Source: Alphaproteobacteria bacterium (GTDB lineage Bacteria > Pseudomonadota > Alphaproteobacteria > JAEULC01). From it: a DNA stretch of 55,219 nucleotides. The notes below the pieces were generated by a model, which was not told the origin of the DNA, ran no database searches, and saw only the letters and a program-made list of their open reading frames with translations. Positions 7,727-17,974 of the stretch are shown in pieces. The stretch is from positions 1-55,219 of the forward strand of contig JAKLKW010000008.1 in the NCBI GenBank assembly GCA_023150455.1, given 5' to 3'. How positions within the stretch are numbered: position 1 is the stretch's first letter; each line of letters opens with the position of its first letter. The position numbers were made by a program, and so were the translations under genes.

Positions 7727-8872
7727 TCAACGCGTCTCGGCCCAGGGATCGAGCGCCCAGCGCTCCACCGCCTTGGCGTCGAAGCCGAAGCCGAGGCCCG
7801 GCTCGGTCGGCAGCATCAGCTCGCCGTCCTTGCAGGCGAGCTGGCGGTCGACCAGGCGGCGGAAGTTGAGAACCTGGTCGTCCGGGAAGAACTCGACGAA
7901 GCGGCAGTTCGGCGTGGCCGCGACCAAGTGCACGTGCAGGTCGTGGAACCAGTGCGGGCAGAGTGTCACGTTGAAGCTGTCGGCCGTGGCGGCGATCTTG
8001 CGGAACTCGGTGATGCCGCCGCAGACGCAGGCGTCGGTCTGCAGGATCTGCGCTGCGCGCTGGCGCAAGAGGTCGAGGAAGCGCCAGCGACCGGCCTCGA
8101 TCTCGCCGGTCGCGACGATCACCTTGGTGCGCTCGGCCAGGCGCGCGTGGTTCTCGATGTCGTCCGGCCCGAACGGCTCCTCGATCCAGTAGGGATCGTA
8201 GGGCTCGTAGCGCTGCATGTAGCGCAGCGCCGTCGGCAGGTCGGACCACGCATTGTTGGCGTCGAGCATCAGCAGCACGTCGGGGCCTACCGCCTTGCGC
8301 GCGGCGGCGATGCGCTTCTCCTCCTCGGCCGGCGACAGGCGGCCGACCTTCATCTTCACCGCCTTGAATCCCTTGGCGACGTAGGACGCCATTTCATCCC
8401 CGAGCCTTTCCGGGGTCTTGCCCTCGAGGTAGTAGCCGCCGCTGGCATAGGCCGGCACGCGGTCGAGATGCGCGGCGCCCAGGTACTTGTGCAGCGGCAG
8501 CCCGGCCGCGCGCGCGTTGCGGTCCCAGATGGCGGTATCGAGGATGCTGATGGCGCGCATGACCGCGCCGACGCGGCCCTGCAGCAGCGCCTTCTGGTAC
8601 ATGCGCTGCCACAGGCCTTCGACGCCGAGCGGGTCCTGGCCGACCAGCAGCGGCGCCAGCAGCTCGCGCACCGCGATCGTCACCAGCCGCCCGGCCTTGC
8701 TGCCGCCGTAGCAGAAGCCGATCCCCGCGACCCCGTCGTCGGTCGTGAGCTTGACCAGCGCGTAGTCGCGCGCCGACACGGTGCGCGTCGCGAACGACGT
8801 GACGTTGTCGAGCGGCACCCGGACGGTGCAGCTCGCGACCGAGACGATCCTGGGCGTCGCGTTGCGGGCCAT
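7727..8872 (-). CDS. mandelate racemase/muconate lactonizing enzyme family (enolase superfamily) dehydratase
   Basis: 381 residues. Visible active-site elements are KMKVG (Lys-x-Lys base on the second strand), DANNAW, IEEP and the GE of ATGEIEAG (three metal ligands), and an Asp in QTDACVCGG with His in CPHWFHDLH. That is the His-Asp dyad of the mandelate-racemase subgroup. Members with this set are acid-sugar dehydratases (galactarate, talarate, gluconate types) or racemases using Mg2+. It is cytoplasmic. It starts 8 bases after the MaoC stop, in the middle of the transporter operon. A sugar-acid dehydratase is the most likely role; the substrate is not readable. Confidence 0.88.
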   Translation of the reverse strand: MARNATPRIVSVASCTVRVPLDNVTSFATRTVSARDYALVKLTTDDGVAGIGFCYGGSKAGRLVTIAVRELLAPLLVGQDPLGVEGLWQRMYQKALLQGRVGAVMRAISILDTAIWDRNARAAGLPLHKYLGAAHLDRVPAYASGGYYLEGKTPERLGDEMASYVAKGFKAVKMKVGRLSPAEEEKRIAAARKAVGPDVLLMLDANNAWSDLPTALRYMQRYEPYDPYWIEEPFGPDDIENHARLAERTKVIVATGEIEAGRWRFLDLLRQRAAQILQTDACVCGGITEFRKIAATADSFNVTLCPHWFHDLHVHLVAATPNCRFVEFFPDDQVLNFRRLVDRQLACKDGELMLPTEPGLGFGFDAKAVERWALDPWAETR

Positions 8873-8880
8873 GCGCCGTC

Positions 8881-9339
8881 CTACTCCGCGGCCTTCGCCA
8901 CCGCGGGGTTCTTGACCCAGCGCAGGATGTGCGAGGCGACGGCGACCAGCTCGCCGCGCTGGTTATGCACCTCGATCGCGGACTTCGACTGGCGCTTGAC
9001 CGCGTCGATCTCGGCGATCTTGTAGGTCACGGTCACGGTGTCGTTGATGAACACGGGGCCGAGGAAGCGGATGCGGTCGTAGCCGAGCGACACCGGCGTC
9101 TCGTCGATGCCCTTGGCCAGGCTCTTCTCGCACACCATGGTCGAGCAGGTCGACATGAAGCCGACCAGCAGCACGCCGTGGGCGATGCGCTTGCCGTATT
9201 TCGACTTCGACATGAACTGGTCGTTAACGTGGTTGCCCGAAAGGTCGCCGGTGATGCCGGCGAACAGGTAGATGTCGCTCTCGCCGACCGTCTTGGAGAA
9301 GCTGACGGTGTCGCCGACCTTGACGTGGAATTCGCTCAT
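8881..9339 (-). CDS. MaoC-like (R)-specific enoyl-CoA hydratase
   Basis: 152 residues, a single hotdog domain of the MaoC dehydratase family. The hydratase-2 signature is present as FAGITGDLSGNHVND, with the catalytic Asp (GD) and His (NHV), followed by RIAHGVLLVGFMS. Such enzymes add water reversibly to trans-2-enoyl-CoA to give the (R)-3-hydroxyacyl-CoA. It sits 13 bases after the CoA-transferase stop and 8 bases before the enolase-superfamily gene. With the CoA-transferase, it indicates that part of the pathway runs on CoA thioesters. Confidence 0.88.
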   Translation of the reverse strand: MSEFHVKVGDTVSFSKTVGESDIYLFAGITGDLSGNHVNDQFMSKSKYGKRIAHGVLLVGFMSTCSTMVCEKSLAKGIDETPVSLGYDRIRFLGPVFINDTVTVTYKIAEIDAVKRQSKSAIEVHNQRGELVAVASHILRWVKNPAVAKAAE

Positions 9340-9352
9340 GGTGGTCGCTCCG

Positions 9353-10587
9353 TTACAGACTTAAGGATACCTTGGCCGGCTCCGCTGGCGCGAAGGCGGC
9401 GCCGCTGCGCACGAGGTCGTCGATCGCCGCGGCCTCGAAGCCGAGCTCGGCCAGCACGTCGCGCGTGTGCGCGCCGTGCCGGGGCGCGAACGTGGCCGAT
9501 GCGGGCGCCGTGCCGTCGTAGCGCACGGGATGGCCGACGACGATGGCGGTGCCGTTGCCGGCGGGAATCTCGCGCAGCAGGCCGGCATGGACGACCTGCG
9601 GGTTGCGGCGCAGCGCCTCGTAGTCGTCCACGCGGGCGTACCAGATGCCCTCGCGGTCGAACGGCCCGGCCAGCTCGTCGAGCGTGCGGCCGGCGAGCTC
9701 GCGCGCCACGGCGATGGCGAGCCGATCGCGCTCCTCGTAGCGGTTGATGCCGGCAAGCCCCGCGATGCGGTTGCTGTCGAGCGCGCGGGCGAGCTTGGCC
9801 GGGTCGTTCATCGACAGCGCGACGTGGTGCCCGTCGGCCAGGCGATAGATGCCGTAGGGCGATTCGTGGAACCAGGTGCCGAGATGGCGGTCGCGCTCGA
9901 AGATGCCGGGGCCGCGGCCGGCGGCGAAATACGTGGTCAGCGCCTCGCCCTGGAGGTCGATGCCGGCGGCGAGCAGGCTGGTCTCGACGCGCGTGCCTTC
10001 GCCGGTCGCCAGCCACTTCGCGTAGGCGCCGACGATGCCCAGCGCCAGCAGCGCGCCGCCGTGCTGGTCGGCGACCGCGCAGCCGACCGGCGTCGGCGCG
10101 CTGGACGGCACGCCGGTCGCGTGCACCAGTCCGCTCATGGCCTGGATCAGCAGGTCCTGCCCGGGCCGGTCCTTGTAGGGGCCGTCGGCGCCGTAGCCGC
10201 TGGCCGAGGCGTAGATGATGTCGGGCTTGATCGCGCGCGCCTGGGCGTAGCCGAAACCCAGCCGCTCGAGCACGCCGGCGCGGAAGTTCTCGACCACGAC
10301 ATGGCTGCGCCGGATCAGCGCCTCGACCACCTTCTTGGCGTCGGGGTGCTTCAGGTCCAGCGCCAGGCTGCGCGAGCCGCGGTTGGCGACGATGTAGAAG
10401 GCGCTGACCCCGTCGACCTTGGCGCGGTCGGCGCCGGCCCAGTGGCGCTCGAAGGCGCCGTCGCGCGGCTCGATCTTCACGACGTCCGCGCCCATGTCCG
10501 TCAGGTACTGCGTGCAGGCCGGTCCCTGCAGGTAGTGGCAGAAGCTCAACACCTTCATGCCGGCCAGCACGCCGGCTGGCTTGTCGC

Positions 10588-10591
<4 letters not shown>
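9353..10591 (-). CDS. class III CoA-transferase (CaiB/BaiF family)
   Basis: 412 residues, the usual length. The N-terminal [20 protein letters not shown], the GADVVKIEP strand, the [14 protein letters not shown] segment and the [14 protein letters not shown] stretch with the expected catalytic Asp all fit the family, which moves CoA between carboxylic acids through an aspartyl-CoA intermediate. Its ATG at 10591 overlaps the ATPase stop by four bases (ATGA), so the two genes are translationally coupled. Thus substrate uptake and CoA activation are produced together. It is only a distant paralogue of the CoA-transferase at 26513-27712. Confidence 0.9.
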
Positions 10592-11688
<1,097 letters not shown>

Positions 11689-11707
11689 TGCACACTCGAA
11701 CCGCTCA

Positions 11708-12580
11708 TCACACGCGCAAGCCCCGGATCACGTACTTCTGCCCGAATATCGTCACGATCAGCGCCGGGATCAGGGCCAGGATCGCCGTCGCGCTCATCAG
11801 GTGCCATTCCATGCCCAGCTCGTGGACGAACTGCGCCATGACCACGGTCAGGATCGGCGTCTTGTGCGAGGTCAGCAGCAGCGCGAACAGGAACTCGTTC
11901 CAGGTATAGAGCCAGCACAGGATCGCCAGCGCCGTGAGGCCGGGCACGGCGGCCGGCATGGCGACGCGGAAGAAGGCGCCCCAGCGCGTGCAGCCGTCGA
12001 TCAGCGCCGCGTATTCCATCGACGGGTCGATGCCGTCGAAGAATCCCTTCATGATCCACGAGAAGAAGCAGACATGCACCGCCACGTGCGGCAGCAGCAG
12101 GCCCCAATACGTGTCGAAAATGCCGAGCTGGCGCGTGACGAAGAACAGCGGCAGCACCCACGAGATGTAGGGCACGCAGCGCAGCACGTAGATGATCGCG
12201 AACCACACGCTGGGCGCGGGTCCGCGGAAGCGCGACAGCATGTAGCCGCTGGTCACCGTTACGCCGAGCGACAGGAGCGTCGCGAAGGTCGAGATGGCGA
12301 AGCTGTTGATGAAGGCGTTGTAGACGCTTTCCTGCTGCAGCACTTCGACGAAGTTGTGCAGCGTGAACTCGGTGCCGCGATGCACGTAGAACACGCCGGA
12401 GGCGGGGCGGAGCGAGGTCAGGAGCACCCACAGCACCGGAAAGGCGAACAGGAACGCCACGCCGATCACGACGAGCGCGAACAGGATCCTGCCGCCGCCC
12501 GGTGCCAAAGCGGCGAAGAAGCCCTTGCGCGGCGGCTGCAGCGCGTCGATCGACGACCCCAGCTGCGGCAGCGAGGTCAT
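11708..12580 (-). CDS. ABC sugar-type transporter permease (MalG/UgpE-like)
   Basis: 290 residues, six predicted membrane segments beginning near residue 30. The EAA-type coupling motif is present as [21 protein letters not shown], where a few residues are looser than consensus. It forms the inner-membrane channel with the permease encoded just upstream. ATG at 12580 overlaps the upstream stop by four bases (ATGA), which excludes the much longer open frame that continues into the upstream gene. Confidence 0.92.
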   Translation of the reverse strand: MTSLPQLGSSIDALQPPRKGFFAALAPGGGRILFALVVIGVAFLFAFPVLWVLLTSLRPASGVFYVHRGTEFTLHNFVEVLQQESVYNAFINSFAISTFATLLSLGVTVTSGYMLSRFRGPAPSVWFAIIYVLRCVPYISWVLPLFFVTRQLGIFDTYWGLLLPHVAVHVCFFSWIMKGFFDGIDPSMEYAALIDGCTRWGAFFRVAMPAAVPGLTALAILCWLYTWNEFLFALLLTSHKTPILTVVMAQFVHELGMEWHLMSATAILALIPALIVTIFGQKYVIRGLRV

Positions 12581-13500
12581 TTCGACACCTCGGCCCAGCG
12601 GTTGAGCACGCGGAAGATGATCATCGCGAGCACGACGATGACCGCCGCGCCGATCATCGCCGCGGCCGATCCGCGCGCGAAGTTCATCGCCTGGAACGCC
12701 TCGATATAGGCGTAGATGCTGAACAGCTCGGTCGAGCGCGCCGGGCCGCCCTGCGAGATCGTCCACACGATGTCGAAGGTGCGGAAGGCGTCGATGGCGC
12801 GGATCACGATGCACACGACCATGACGGGGCGCAGCATCGGCACGGTCAGGTAGCGGAACACGCGCCAGTGCGAGGCGCCGTCGATCGCCGCAGCCTCGAA
12901 CGGCTCGCGCGGCAGGCTTTGCAGGCCGGCCAGCAGCAGCAGCGCGAACCACGGCGTCCACAGCCAGATGTCGGCGAACAGGATGACCGAGAAGGCGGTC
13001 CAGCGCTGCGCCAGCCACGGCTGGCCGGGCAGGCCGACAAGCTCCAGCACCACGTTCACGATTCCGAACTGGTCGTTGAACATCCAGCGGATCATGATGG
13101 CGGCCACGACCGGCGCCACCATCAGCGGCAGCAACAGGATCGTCTGCACCACGGCGCGGCCGGGGAAGTTCCGGTTGAGCAGCAGCGCCAGGGCAAGGCC
13201 GAAGACGAGCGAGCAGGCGACGCTGATCACCATGAAGAAGATGGTGTTCGGCATCACCGTCCAGACGAAGCCGGCATCGGTCAGGACGTAGACATAGTGC
13301 TTGAACCCGACCCAGGTCATTTGCGGGTCGTGCAGCGACCAGTCGCGGAAGCTGGCGTTGGCGCCGGTCATGATCGGCAGGATCTGGAAGAACGCGAGCG
13401 CCGCTGCTGCCGGCGCGATCAGCAGCAGCATGAATCGCTGCCGCTCGCCGAACAGGCGGCGCTTGGGCGGATGGTCGAGATCGATGGCGGAGAGTGTCAA
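12577..13500 (-). CDS. ABC sugar-type transporter permease (MalF/UgpA-like)
   Basis: 307 residues with about six membrane segments. The coupling motif reads EAAAIDGASHWRVFRYLTVP, a good match to the EAA loop of CUT1 permeases that docks to the ATPase. The proposed start at 13500 is TTG and lacks a clear ribosome-binding site. The next in-frame Met is residue 24, right before the first membrane span, so a shorter protein is possible. It lies 76 bases downstream of the solute-binding protein gene. Confidence 0.9.
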   Translation of the reverse strand: MTLSAIDLDHPPKRRLFGERQRFMLLLIAPAAAALAFFQILPIMTGANASFRDWSLHDPQMTWVGFKHYVYVLTDAGFVWTVMPNTIFFMVISVACSLVFGLALALLLNRNFPGRAVVQTILLLPLMVAPVVAAIMIRWMFNDQFGIVNVVLELVGLPGQPWLAQRWTAFSVILFADIWLWTPWFALLLLAGLQSLPREPFEAAAIDGASHWRVFRYLTVPMLRPVMVVCIVIRAIDAFRTFDIVWTISQGGPARSTELFSIYAYIEAFQAMNFARGSAAAMIGAAVIVVLAMIIFRVLNRWAEVSK

Positions 13501-13576
13501 GGGGGCACCAGCGCCGGGAATTCGGCGCCGCCCGCTCGGCCCGGTCGGGGCCGCGCGGGCGGATCGCCGGGTCAGA

Positions 13577-14878
13577 TCAGTTCGTCGCCGCCCTGGTCAC
13601 GAGCGGCGCGCCTTCCTCGAGGACCTTGCCGATGTCCTCGCGCTTGCCCGACAGCGCCTTGACGCTCGCGTCGGAATAGGCCTTGTGCACGGCCGGCCAC
13701 TGCGCGAAGTAGTAGGCCGAGTGCGTGATCGGCTTCTGGTCGAACACCGCGTGCTTCAGCTGCTTGAAGACCGGATCCTGCGCGGCGATCTTGTCCCAGA
13801 CCTTGACGTTCGGCGGCGGGCCGCCGGTCTTCTTCCACTGCGTGATCTGGCCTTCCTCGTCCGCCAGCATGGCGGCGAGCATCTGCTTGGTCAGCTTCTT
13901 CTTCTCTGCCGGCGACCCCTTCGGGATGCCCCAGCCCCAGATCTCGTTCCACGAGGTGTGCGCCTTGGCGCGCGGGCCCATCGGGAACGGCGCCATGCCG
14001 ACCTTGCCGACGATCTTCGAGCGGGCGGGGTCGTTGAACTCGCCCCAGTGCGTCGAGTCGACCAGCGTGAAGGCGGCATCGCCCGCCATGAAGATGGCGT
14101 TGGCCTCGTTGCGGCCGTAGGAGGTCATCGCCTCCGGGCTGATCTTGTGCTTGTGCAGCGCGTCCCACCAGAACTCGATCACCTCCTTGTGGCAGGGATC
14201 GGCCAGCGCCGACTTGAAGCCGCCGGCCTTGAGCTTGGCGTTGTTGCGCTCCAGCAGCGGGTAGAAGATGTCGCAGTTGTTGGTCCACATGGTCCACCAC
14301 TGGGCGAACCAGGTGTTGTTCATCGACATCCCGCCGACGTAGCCCCACTTGACCTTGCCGTCCTTCTGCAGCTTCTGGCTGACCGTGACCAGCTCGGCCC
14401 AGGTCTTCGGCACCTCGTTCGGCTTCAGAAGGTCGCTGCGGTAGAAGAACGTGCCGACCGTGTGCACCATCGGCACGACGGTCATCTTCTTCTCGGCGCT
14501 CCAGAAGGCGTCGAGCGGCCACTTGTCGACGTTCTCCATGCCCTTGACGTCGTCGGTGGGCTCCAGCCACTTCTCCCAGAGCTGGCCCCAGTCGTCGTTG
14601 TGCCAGATCAGGTCGAACTGGTCGCCCTGGGTCGTGAGCGTCGCGGTGACCTTTTCCTGGAACACGTTGTAGGCCATCGGCACGCGCGTGAACTTCACGT
14701 TGTTGGCCTTGGCCCATTTCTCCATCATGTCGAGCGAGGCATCCTGGATCGGATGCTTCATGTATCCGACTTTCAACTCGACCTGCGCCTGCGCGGCGGC
14801 AGGCAGCACCGCGGCGAGGCCGATTGCGGCGAGGCACGACAGCAGATGCCGTCTTGTGGCGCGGATTGGCGATACCAT
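13577..14878 (-). CDS. extracellular solute-binding protein, family 1 (sugar-type ABC importer)
   Basis: 433 residues. An N-terminal twin-arginine-like basic region (RATRRHLL), a hydrophobic core and an AQA cleavage site at about residue 31 send it to the periplasm. The rest is a family 1 binding protein rich in Trp (WHNDDWGQLWEKWL, WFAQWWTMW), common in carbohydrate or polyol binders. GGAGGGACTTTG immediately precedes ATG at 14878. It is the first gene of the eight-gene operon running to 6961. A LacI-type operator lies about 114 bases upstream of its start. Confidence 0.93.
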   Translation of the reverse strand: MVSPIRATRRHLLSCLAAIGLAAVLPAAAQAQVELKVGYMKHPIQDASLDMMEKWAKANNVKFTRVPMAYNVFQEKVTATLTTQGDQFDLIWHNDDWGQLWEKWLEPTDDVKGMENVDKWPLDAFWSAEKKMTVVPMVHTVGTFFYRSDLLKPNEVPKTWAELVTVSQKLQKDGKVKWGYVGGMSMNNTWFAQWWTMWTNNCDIFYPLLERNNAKLKAGGFKSALADPCHKEVIEFWWDALHKHKISPEAMTSYGRNEANAIFMAGDAAFTLVDSTHWGEFNDPARSKIVGKVGMAPFPMGPRAKAHTSWNEIWGWGIPKGSPAEKKKLTKQMLAAMLADEEGQITQWKKTGGPPPNVKVWDKIAAQDPVFKQLKHAVFDQKPITHSAYYFAQWPAVHKAYSDASVKALSGKREDIGKVLEEGAPLVTRAATN

Positions 14879-14991
14879 CAAAGTCCCTCCCTCGGGGCAG
14901 TGGAAGTTCCGGCCGTCGGCGTCGTTCGCATGCGACGCCCGATCGGCGTTTCGGGCCCCGGATCCTGCGGCGCATGCGCGACGGCGCTTGC

Positions 14992-15005
14992 TGCAACCGT
15001 TTACA
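14992..15005. promoter_or_regulatory. LacI-family operator (TGCAACCGTTTACA)
   Basis: The 14 bases match the palindromic consensus TGNAANCGNTTNCA bound by many LacI/GalR-family repressors with no mismatch. The site lies in the 293-base gap between the binding-protein start (14878, minus) and the LacI-type regulator start (15172, plus). That is the expected place for autoregulation and operon control. No confident -35/-10 pair could be assigned next to it. Confidence 0.75.
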
Positions 15006-15054
15006 TCCGCTTCAATGATCGGTGGCTCCGGGGCGAGACTAGCCGCTGGTGGCA

Positions 15055-15118
15055 TTGTTGACAACGCCCGCGATGTCGCGCTGGGATGCCGCAGGATCAT
15101 GGCTGCCCTTGTGGACAA
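15055..15118. promoter_or_regulatory. two TTGT-NN-ACAA short palindromes upstream of the LacI-type gene
   Basis: TTGTTGACAA at 15055-15064 and TTGTGGACAA at 15109-15118 share the same half-sites, 54 bases apart. The first overlaps a TTGACA word that could be a -35 box for the regulator gene. They may be sites for a second regulator, or coincidence. Confidence 0.25.
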
Positions 15119-15171
15119 TGCGGTTGCGAACCCGGGGCGGCCGTGGATAGCAGAGGGGGAGGAGCGTTCAC

Positions 15172-16218
15172 ATGCCGTCAGTAAGGCACGCGCGCGGCCA
15201 GGCGCGCGCGCATGCGCGACTGGTCGACGTGGCGCGCAGCGCGCGCGTGTCGACCGCCAGCGTCTCGCGCGCCCTCAACACGCCGCAGAAGGTGAGCCCC
15301 ACCCTGCGCGCGCGCATCCAGGCGGCGCTCGACAAGCTGCGCTACGTGCCCAACGGCGCCGCGCGCGCGCTGGCGTCGAGCCGCACGCACACGATCGGCG
15401 CGATCGTGCCGACGCTGGGCATCGGCATCTTCGCCGCCGGCGTCGTCACCTTGCAGCAGCGGCTGGAGGAATACGGCTACACGCTGCTGATCGCCAATTC
15501 CGGCAACGACCCGGAGCTGGAGGCGCGCCAGGTGCGCAAGCTGGTCGAGCGCGGAGTCGACGGCGTCGTGCTGGTGGGATTCCGCCACCGGCGCGAGACC
15601 TACGACCTGTTGGCCAAGATGCGGGTGCCCTACGTCAACACCTACGTCACGCGCCGCAACAGCCATCATCCCTGCATCGGCTTCGACCAGCAGGCGGCGG
15701 CCGCGCAGGTCGTCGACTACCTGATCGACCTCGGCCATCGCGAGATCGGGCTGATCTGCCCGCCGCTCGAGTTCAGCGACCGCAACGTCATCCGCCTGCG
15801 CGGCTTCCGCGAGGCGGCCGAGCGGCGCGGCCTGCCGATCCCCGAGAACCTGGTCGCCATGCACCCCTACACCGTCGACGGCGGGCGCATGGCGCTGCGC
15901 TCGCTCCTGCAGATCAACCCGCGGCTGACCGCGGTCGCCTGCACCATGGACATGCAGGCCATGGGCGCGGTGTTCGAGGCGCATGCGCTCGGCATCCGCG
16001 TGCCGGACAAGCTGTCCATCACCGGCTTCGACGACCTCGACCCGGTGGCGCATCTCGACCCGCCGCTGACGACCATGCACATCCCGGCCGCGGAACTCGG
16101 CACCGCCATCGCCGACCACCTGGTCGCGCGCCTCAACGGCCGCCCGGTCCAGCGCGTGACCGAGGTGCCCGCTAAGCTGATGGTGCGCGCGTCGACGGGG
16201 CCGGCGCCGTCTGTCTGA
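15172..16218 (+). CDS. LacI-family transcriptional regulator
   Basis: 348 residues, standard length. The N-terminal helix-turn-helix reads LVDVARSARVSTASVSRALN (about residues 17-36), followed by the hinge helix region NGAARALASSRTHTIG. A periplasmic-binding-protein-like sensor domain occupies 60-340 and would bind a small sugar-like effector. GGGGGAGGAG stands before ATG at 15172. Divergent from the importer/CoA operon, with a consensus operator in the gap, it is very probably its repressor. Confidence 0.93.
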   Translation: MPSVRHARGQARAHARLVDVARSARVSTASVSRALNTPQKVSPTLRARIQAALDKLRYVPNGAARALASSRTHTIGAIVPTLGIGIFAAGVVTLQQRLEEYGYTLLIANSGNDPELEARQVRKLVERGVDGVVLVGFRHRRETYDLLAKMRVPYVNTYVTRRNSHHPCIGFDQQAAAAQVVDYLIDLGHREIGLICPPLEFSDRNVIRLRGFREAAERRGLPIPENLVAMHPYTVDGGRMALRSLLQINPRLTAVACTMDMQAMGAVFEAHALGIRVPDKLSITGFDDLDPVAHLDPPLTTMHIPAAELGTAIADHLVARLNGRPVQRVTEVPAKLMVRASTGPAPSV

Positions 16219-16248
16219 CGGCCGCCGGAAGGCGCCCGCTGATGCCTG

Positions 16249-16452
16249 GGAGCCGCGCCAAACATTCCGCCCGAGAGCGATCGGCGCTGGAAGAACTGCT
16301 TCTCCCCGGCCCTCTGCCGCGAGCGCAACGCCATCGAGCGCATGTTCGGGCGCTTCAAGGACTTCCGCAGAATCGCCGCGCGATATGATCGTCTCGCTCA
16401 AACTCACCTCGCCGCAATCTGCGTCGTCGCTGCCATCTGCTGCTGGCTATGA
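16249..16452 (+). pseudogene. IS5-family transposase C-terminal remnant
   Basis: About 65 codons in one frame end at TGA 16450-16452. They read like the C-terminal end of IS5-group DDE transposases: a RRWKNCFSPALCR segment, RNAIERMFGRFKDFRR containing the last catalytic Glu, the RYDRLA block, and a hydrophobic tail ending CCWL. The N-terminal two thirds, including the DD residues, and both terminal inverted repeats are missing. It sits between the LacI-type regulator and a low-GC gene, so it is probably a scar of transfer. Confidence 0.8.
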
Positions 16453-16581
16453 CTGCGGACCCCGGGCGGTCCATCCGGCGAACCGCCTTTGGAACGTCCC
16501 ATCCTTGATCTAGAATTGCCTCTCAACGCGGCCACCCACGTGTTGCGCAACGTTTCAAGACCGCCTCTCAGGGAAGAAATC

Positions 16582-17859
16582 ATGAGAGTTTATAATAAAG
16601 AGATACGAATAAACAAAGAGCAGAAGTTGTCGTTTGAATACCTGGATGCATTGACCAGAGAGCATGGCGAATTTGCCACTCGTTTCATTGTTTCTGGTTG
16701 TGACGACAAGTACCGGTTTTTGGAAGTCGATTTTCTGGAAGCCAGTGGTTCCAACTCACGGTTCGCAGCGAAACAGCACGGCATATTTACGTTTCGCCGA
16801 CGAGACTGCGAAAACACGTCCCGCTTCAACGCAGTCCTCATAATTCCAACAGGTATCGGATGTGAGATCGGTGGTCACGAGGGGGATGCAAATGCGGTGT
16901 CCAGGTTGGTGGCTTCCGCTTGCGACACGCTGATTACACATCCCAACGTTGTCAATTCTACCGACTATAATGAAATGACTGAAAATACCCTTTATGTCGA
17001 AGGTAGCATTATTACCCGATTTCTCATGGGGCAAGTCGGCCTGCAAAGAGTGAGAGCAAACAGGATCTTGACCCTGGTCGACAAGGGTGCCCTCCGATAC
17101 AACGAGGAAATACGGAACGCTGTTTCCACCGCAAGGATCACGATCGGCATTGATTCGGACATATTCGAGATGGAGAAATTGACGTCCTGCAAGGTCGGGC
17201 TGTCCAAGTCTGGCAGAGCGGTGGGTGCGCTGGACGATATGGAGAATCTGTTTGAGGCCATCGATAAATATGGCGCTTGCTATCAAGCGATTGCCCTGTC
17301 AACCCATATCGAGAGGGATACGGCTTGGTATCGCGAGTATTTTAATGCCAGTAGAGAATATCAAGATGTTGCAGTGAACCCGACCGGCGGCATCGAAGCG
17401 ATGATGACACACGCTGTTGTAGAGCTTTTCAACAAGCCATGTGCTCACGCCCCTGCTCCTCAGAAAGACATCCAGCATCATGGAGTTTTCGAGCCGCGAC
17501 TGGCTCCCGTTTCCGGTTCGATTCGGCACATTCATTGCCTCTTAAAGGGCCTGCACAAGAGTCCTGGGATCGTATCCTACGAGAAGGGACTCAATGCCGA
17601 GGATGTATCTTGTGTGCTTATTCCCGATGGTTGCGTGGGCCTGCCCGTCCTGGCCTGCATAGAGCAAGGCATACCAATCATCGCGGTGAGGAATAGAAAC
17701 ATCATGAAGAATGATCTGGACGAACTCGATTTCGAACACGGAAAGTTCTTTCGCGCGGACAATTACCTGGAAGCAGTCGGAATCATGCACATGCTGAAAC
17801 AGGGGATAGCGCTGGATACGGTAACAAGGCCGATTGGTCACACCAGAATACTGAAATAG
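16582..17859 (+). CDS. DUF3326 family protein of unknown function, low-GC
   Basis: 425 residues. Residues 1 to about 82 form an unrecognised N-terminal extension. From about 83 onward the protein matches the DUF3326 pattern as I know it: VLIIPTGIGCEIGGHEGDA, DTLITHPNVVN, LYVEG, the PCAHAPAP segment, and NYLEAVGIM near the end. No signal peptide or membrane span. ATG at 16582 with GGGAAGAA before it is preferred over a TTG at 16489. Base composition is strikingly lower in GC (one 60-base line counted at 28 G+C) than the flanks, and codon use is AT-tolerant. With the transposase remnant on its left, this indicates horizontal acquisition. Function unknown; the family has no assigned reaction that I know of. 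Confidence 0.8.
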   Translation: MRVYNKEIRINKEQKLSFEYLDALTREHGEFATRFIVSGCDDKYRFLEVDFLEASGSNSRFAAKQHGIFTFRRRDCENTSRFNAVLIIPTGIGCEIGGHEGDANAVSRLVASACDTLITHPNVVNSTDYNEMTENTLYVEGSIITRFLMGQVGLQRVRANRILTLVDKGALRYNEEIRNAVSTARITIGIDSDIFEMEKLTSCKVGLSKSGRAVGALDDMENLFEAIDKYGACYQAIALSTHIERDTAWYREYFNASREYQDVAVNPTGGIEAMMTHAVVELFNKPCAHAPAPQKDIQHHGVFEPRLAPVSGSIRHIHCLLKGLHKSPGIVSYEKGLNAEDVSCVLIPDGCVGLPVLACIEQGIPIIAVRNRNIMKNDLDELDFEHGKFFRADNYLEAVGIMHMLKQGIALDTVTRPIGHTRILK

Positions 17860-17974
17860 TTTTGCGAATAGAGAGGGTGTTCGCCCGACGCTGCCTGCCT
17901 CCGCACTCCACCGGGCGTTACTGCCAATCGCCGCAAGACGAGCGCAAGTGTGAAAGGAGGGGAGAAGTACCACA

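Noticed and set aside
16249..16560. A complete IS5-type insertion sequence
   Set aside because: Only the transposase C-terminus is present; no terminal inverted repeats or target duplication were found.
16489..16581. A TTG start for the DUF3326 protein 31 codons upstream
   Set aside because: ATG at 16582 has a better ribosome-binding site, and the extra stretch shows no family similarity.
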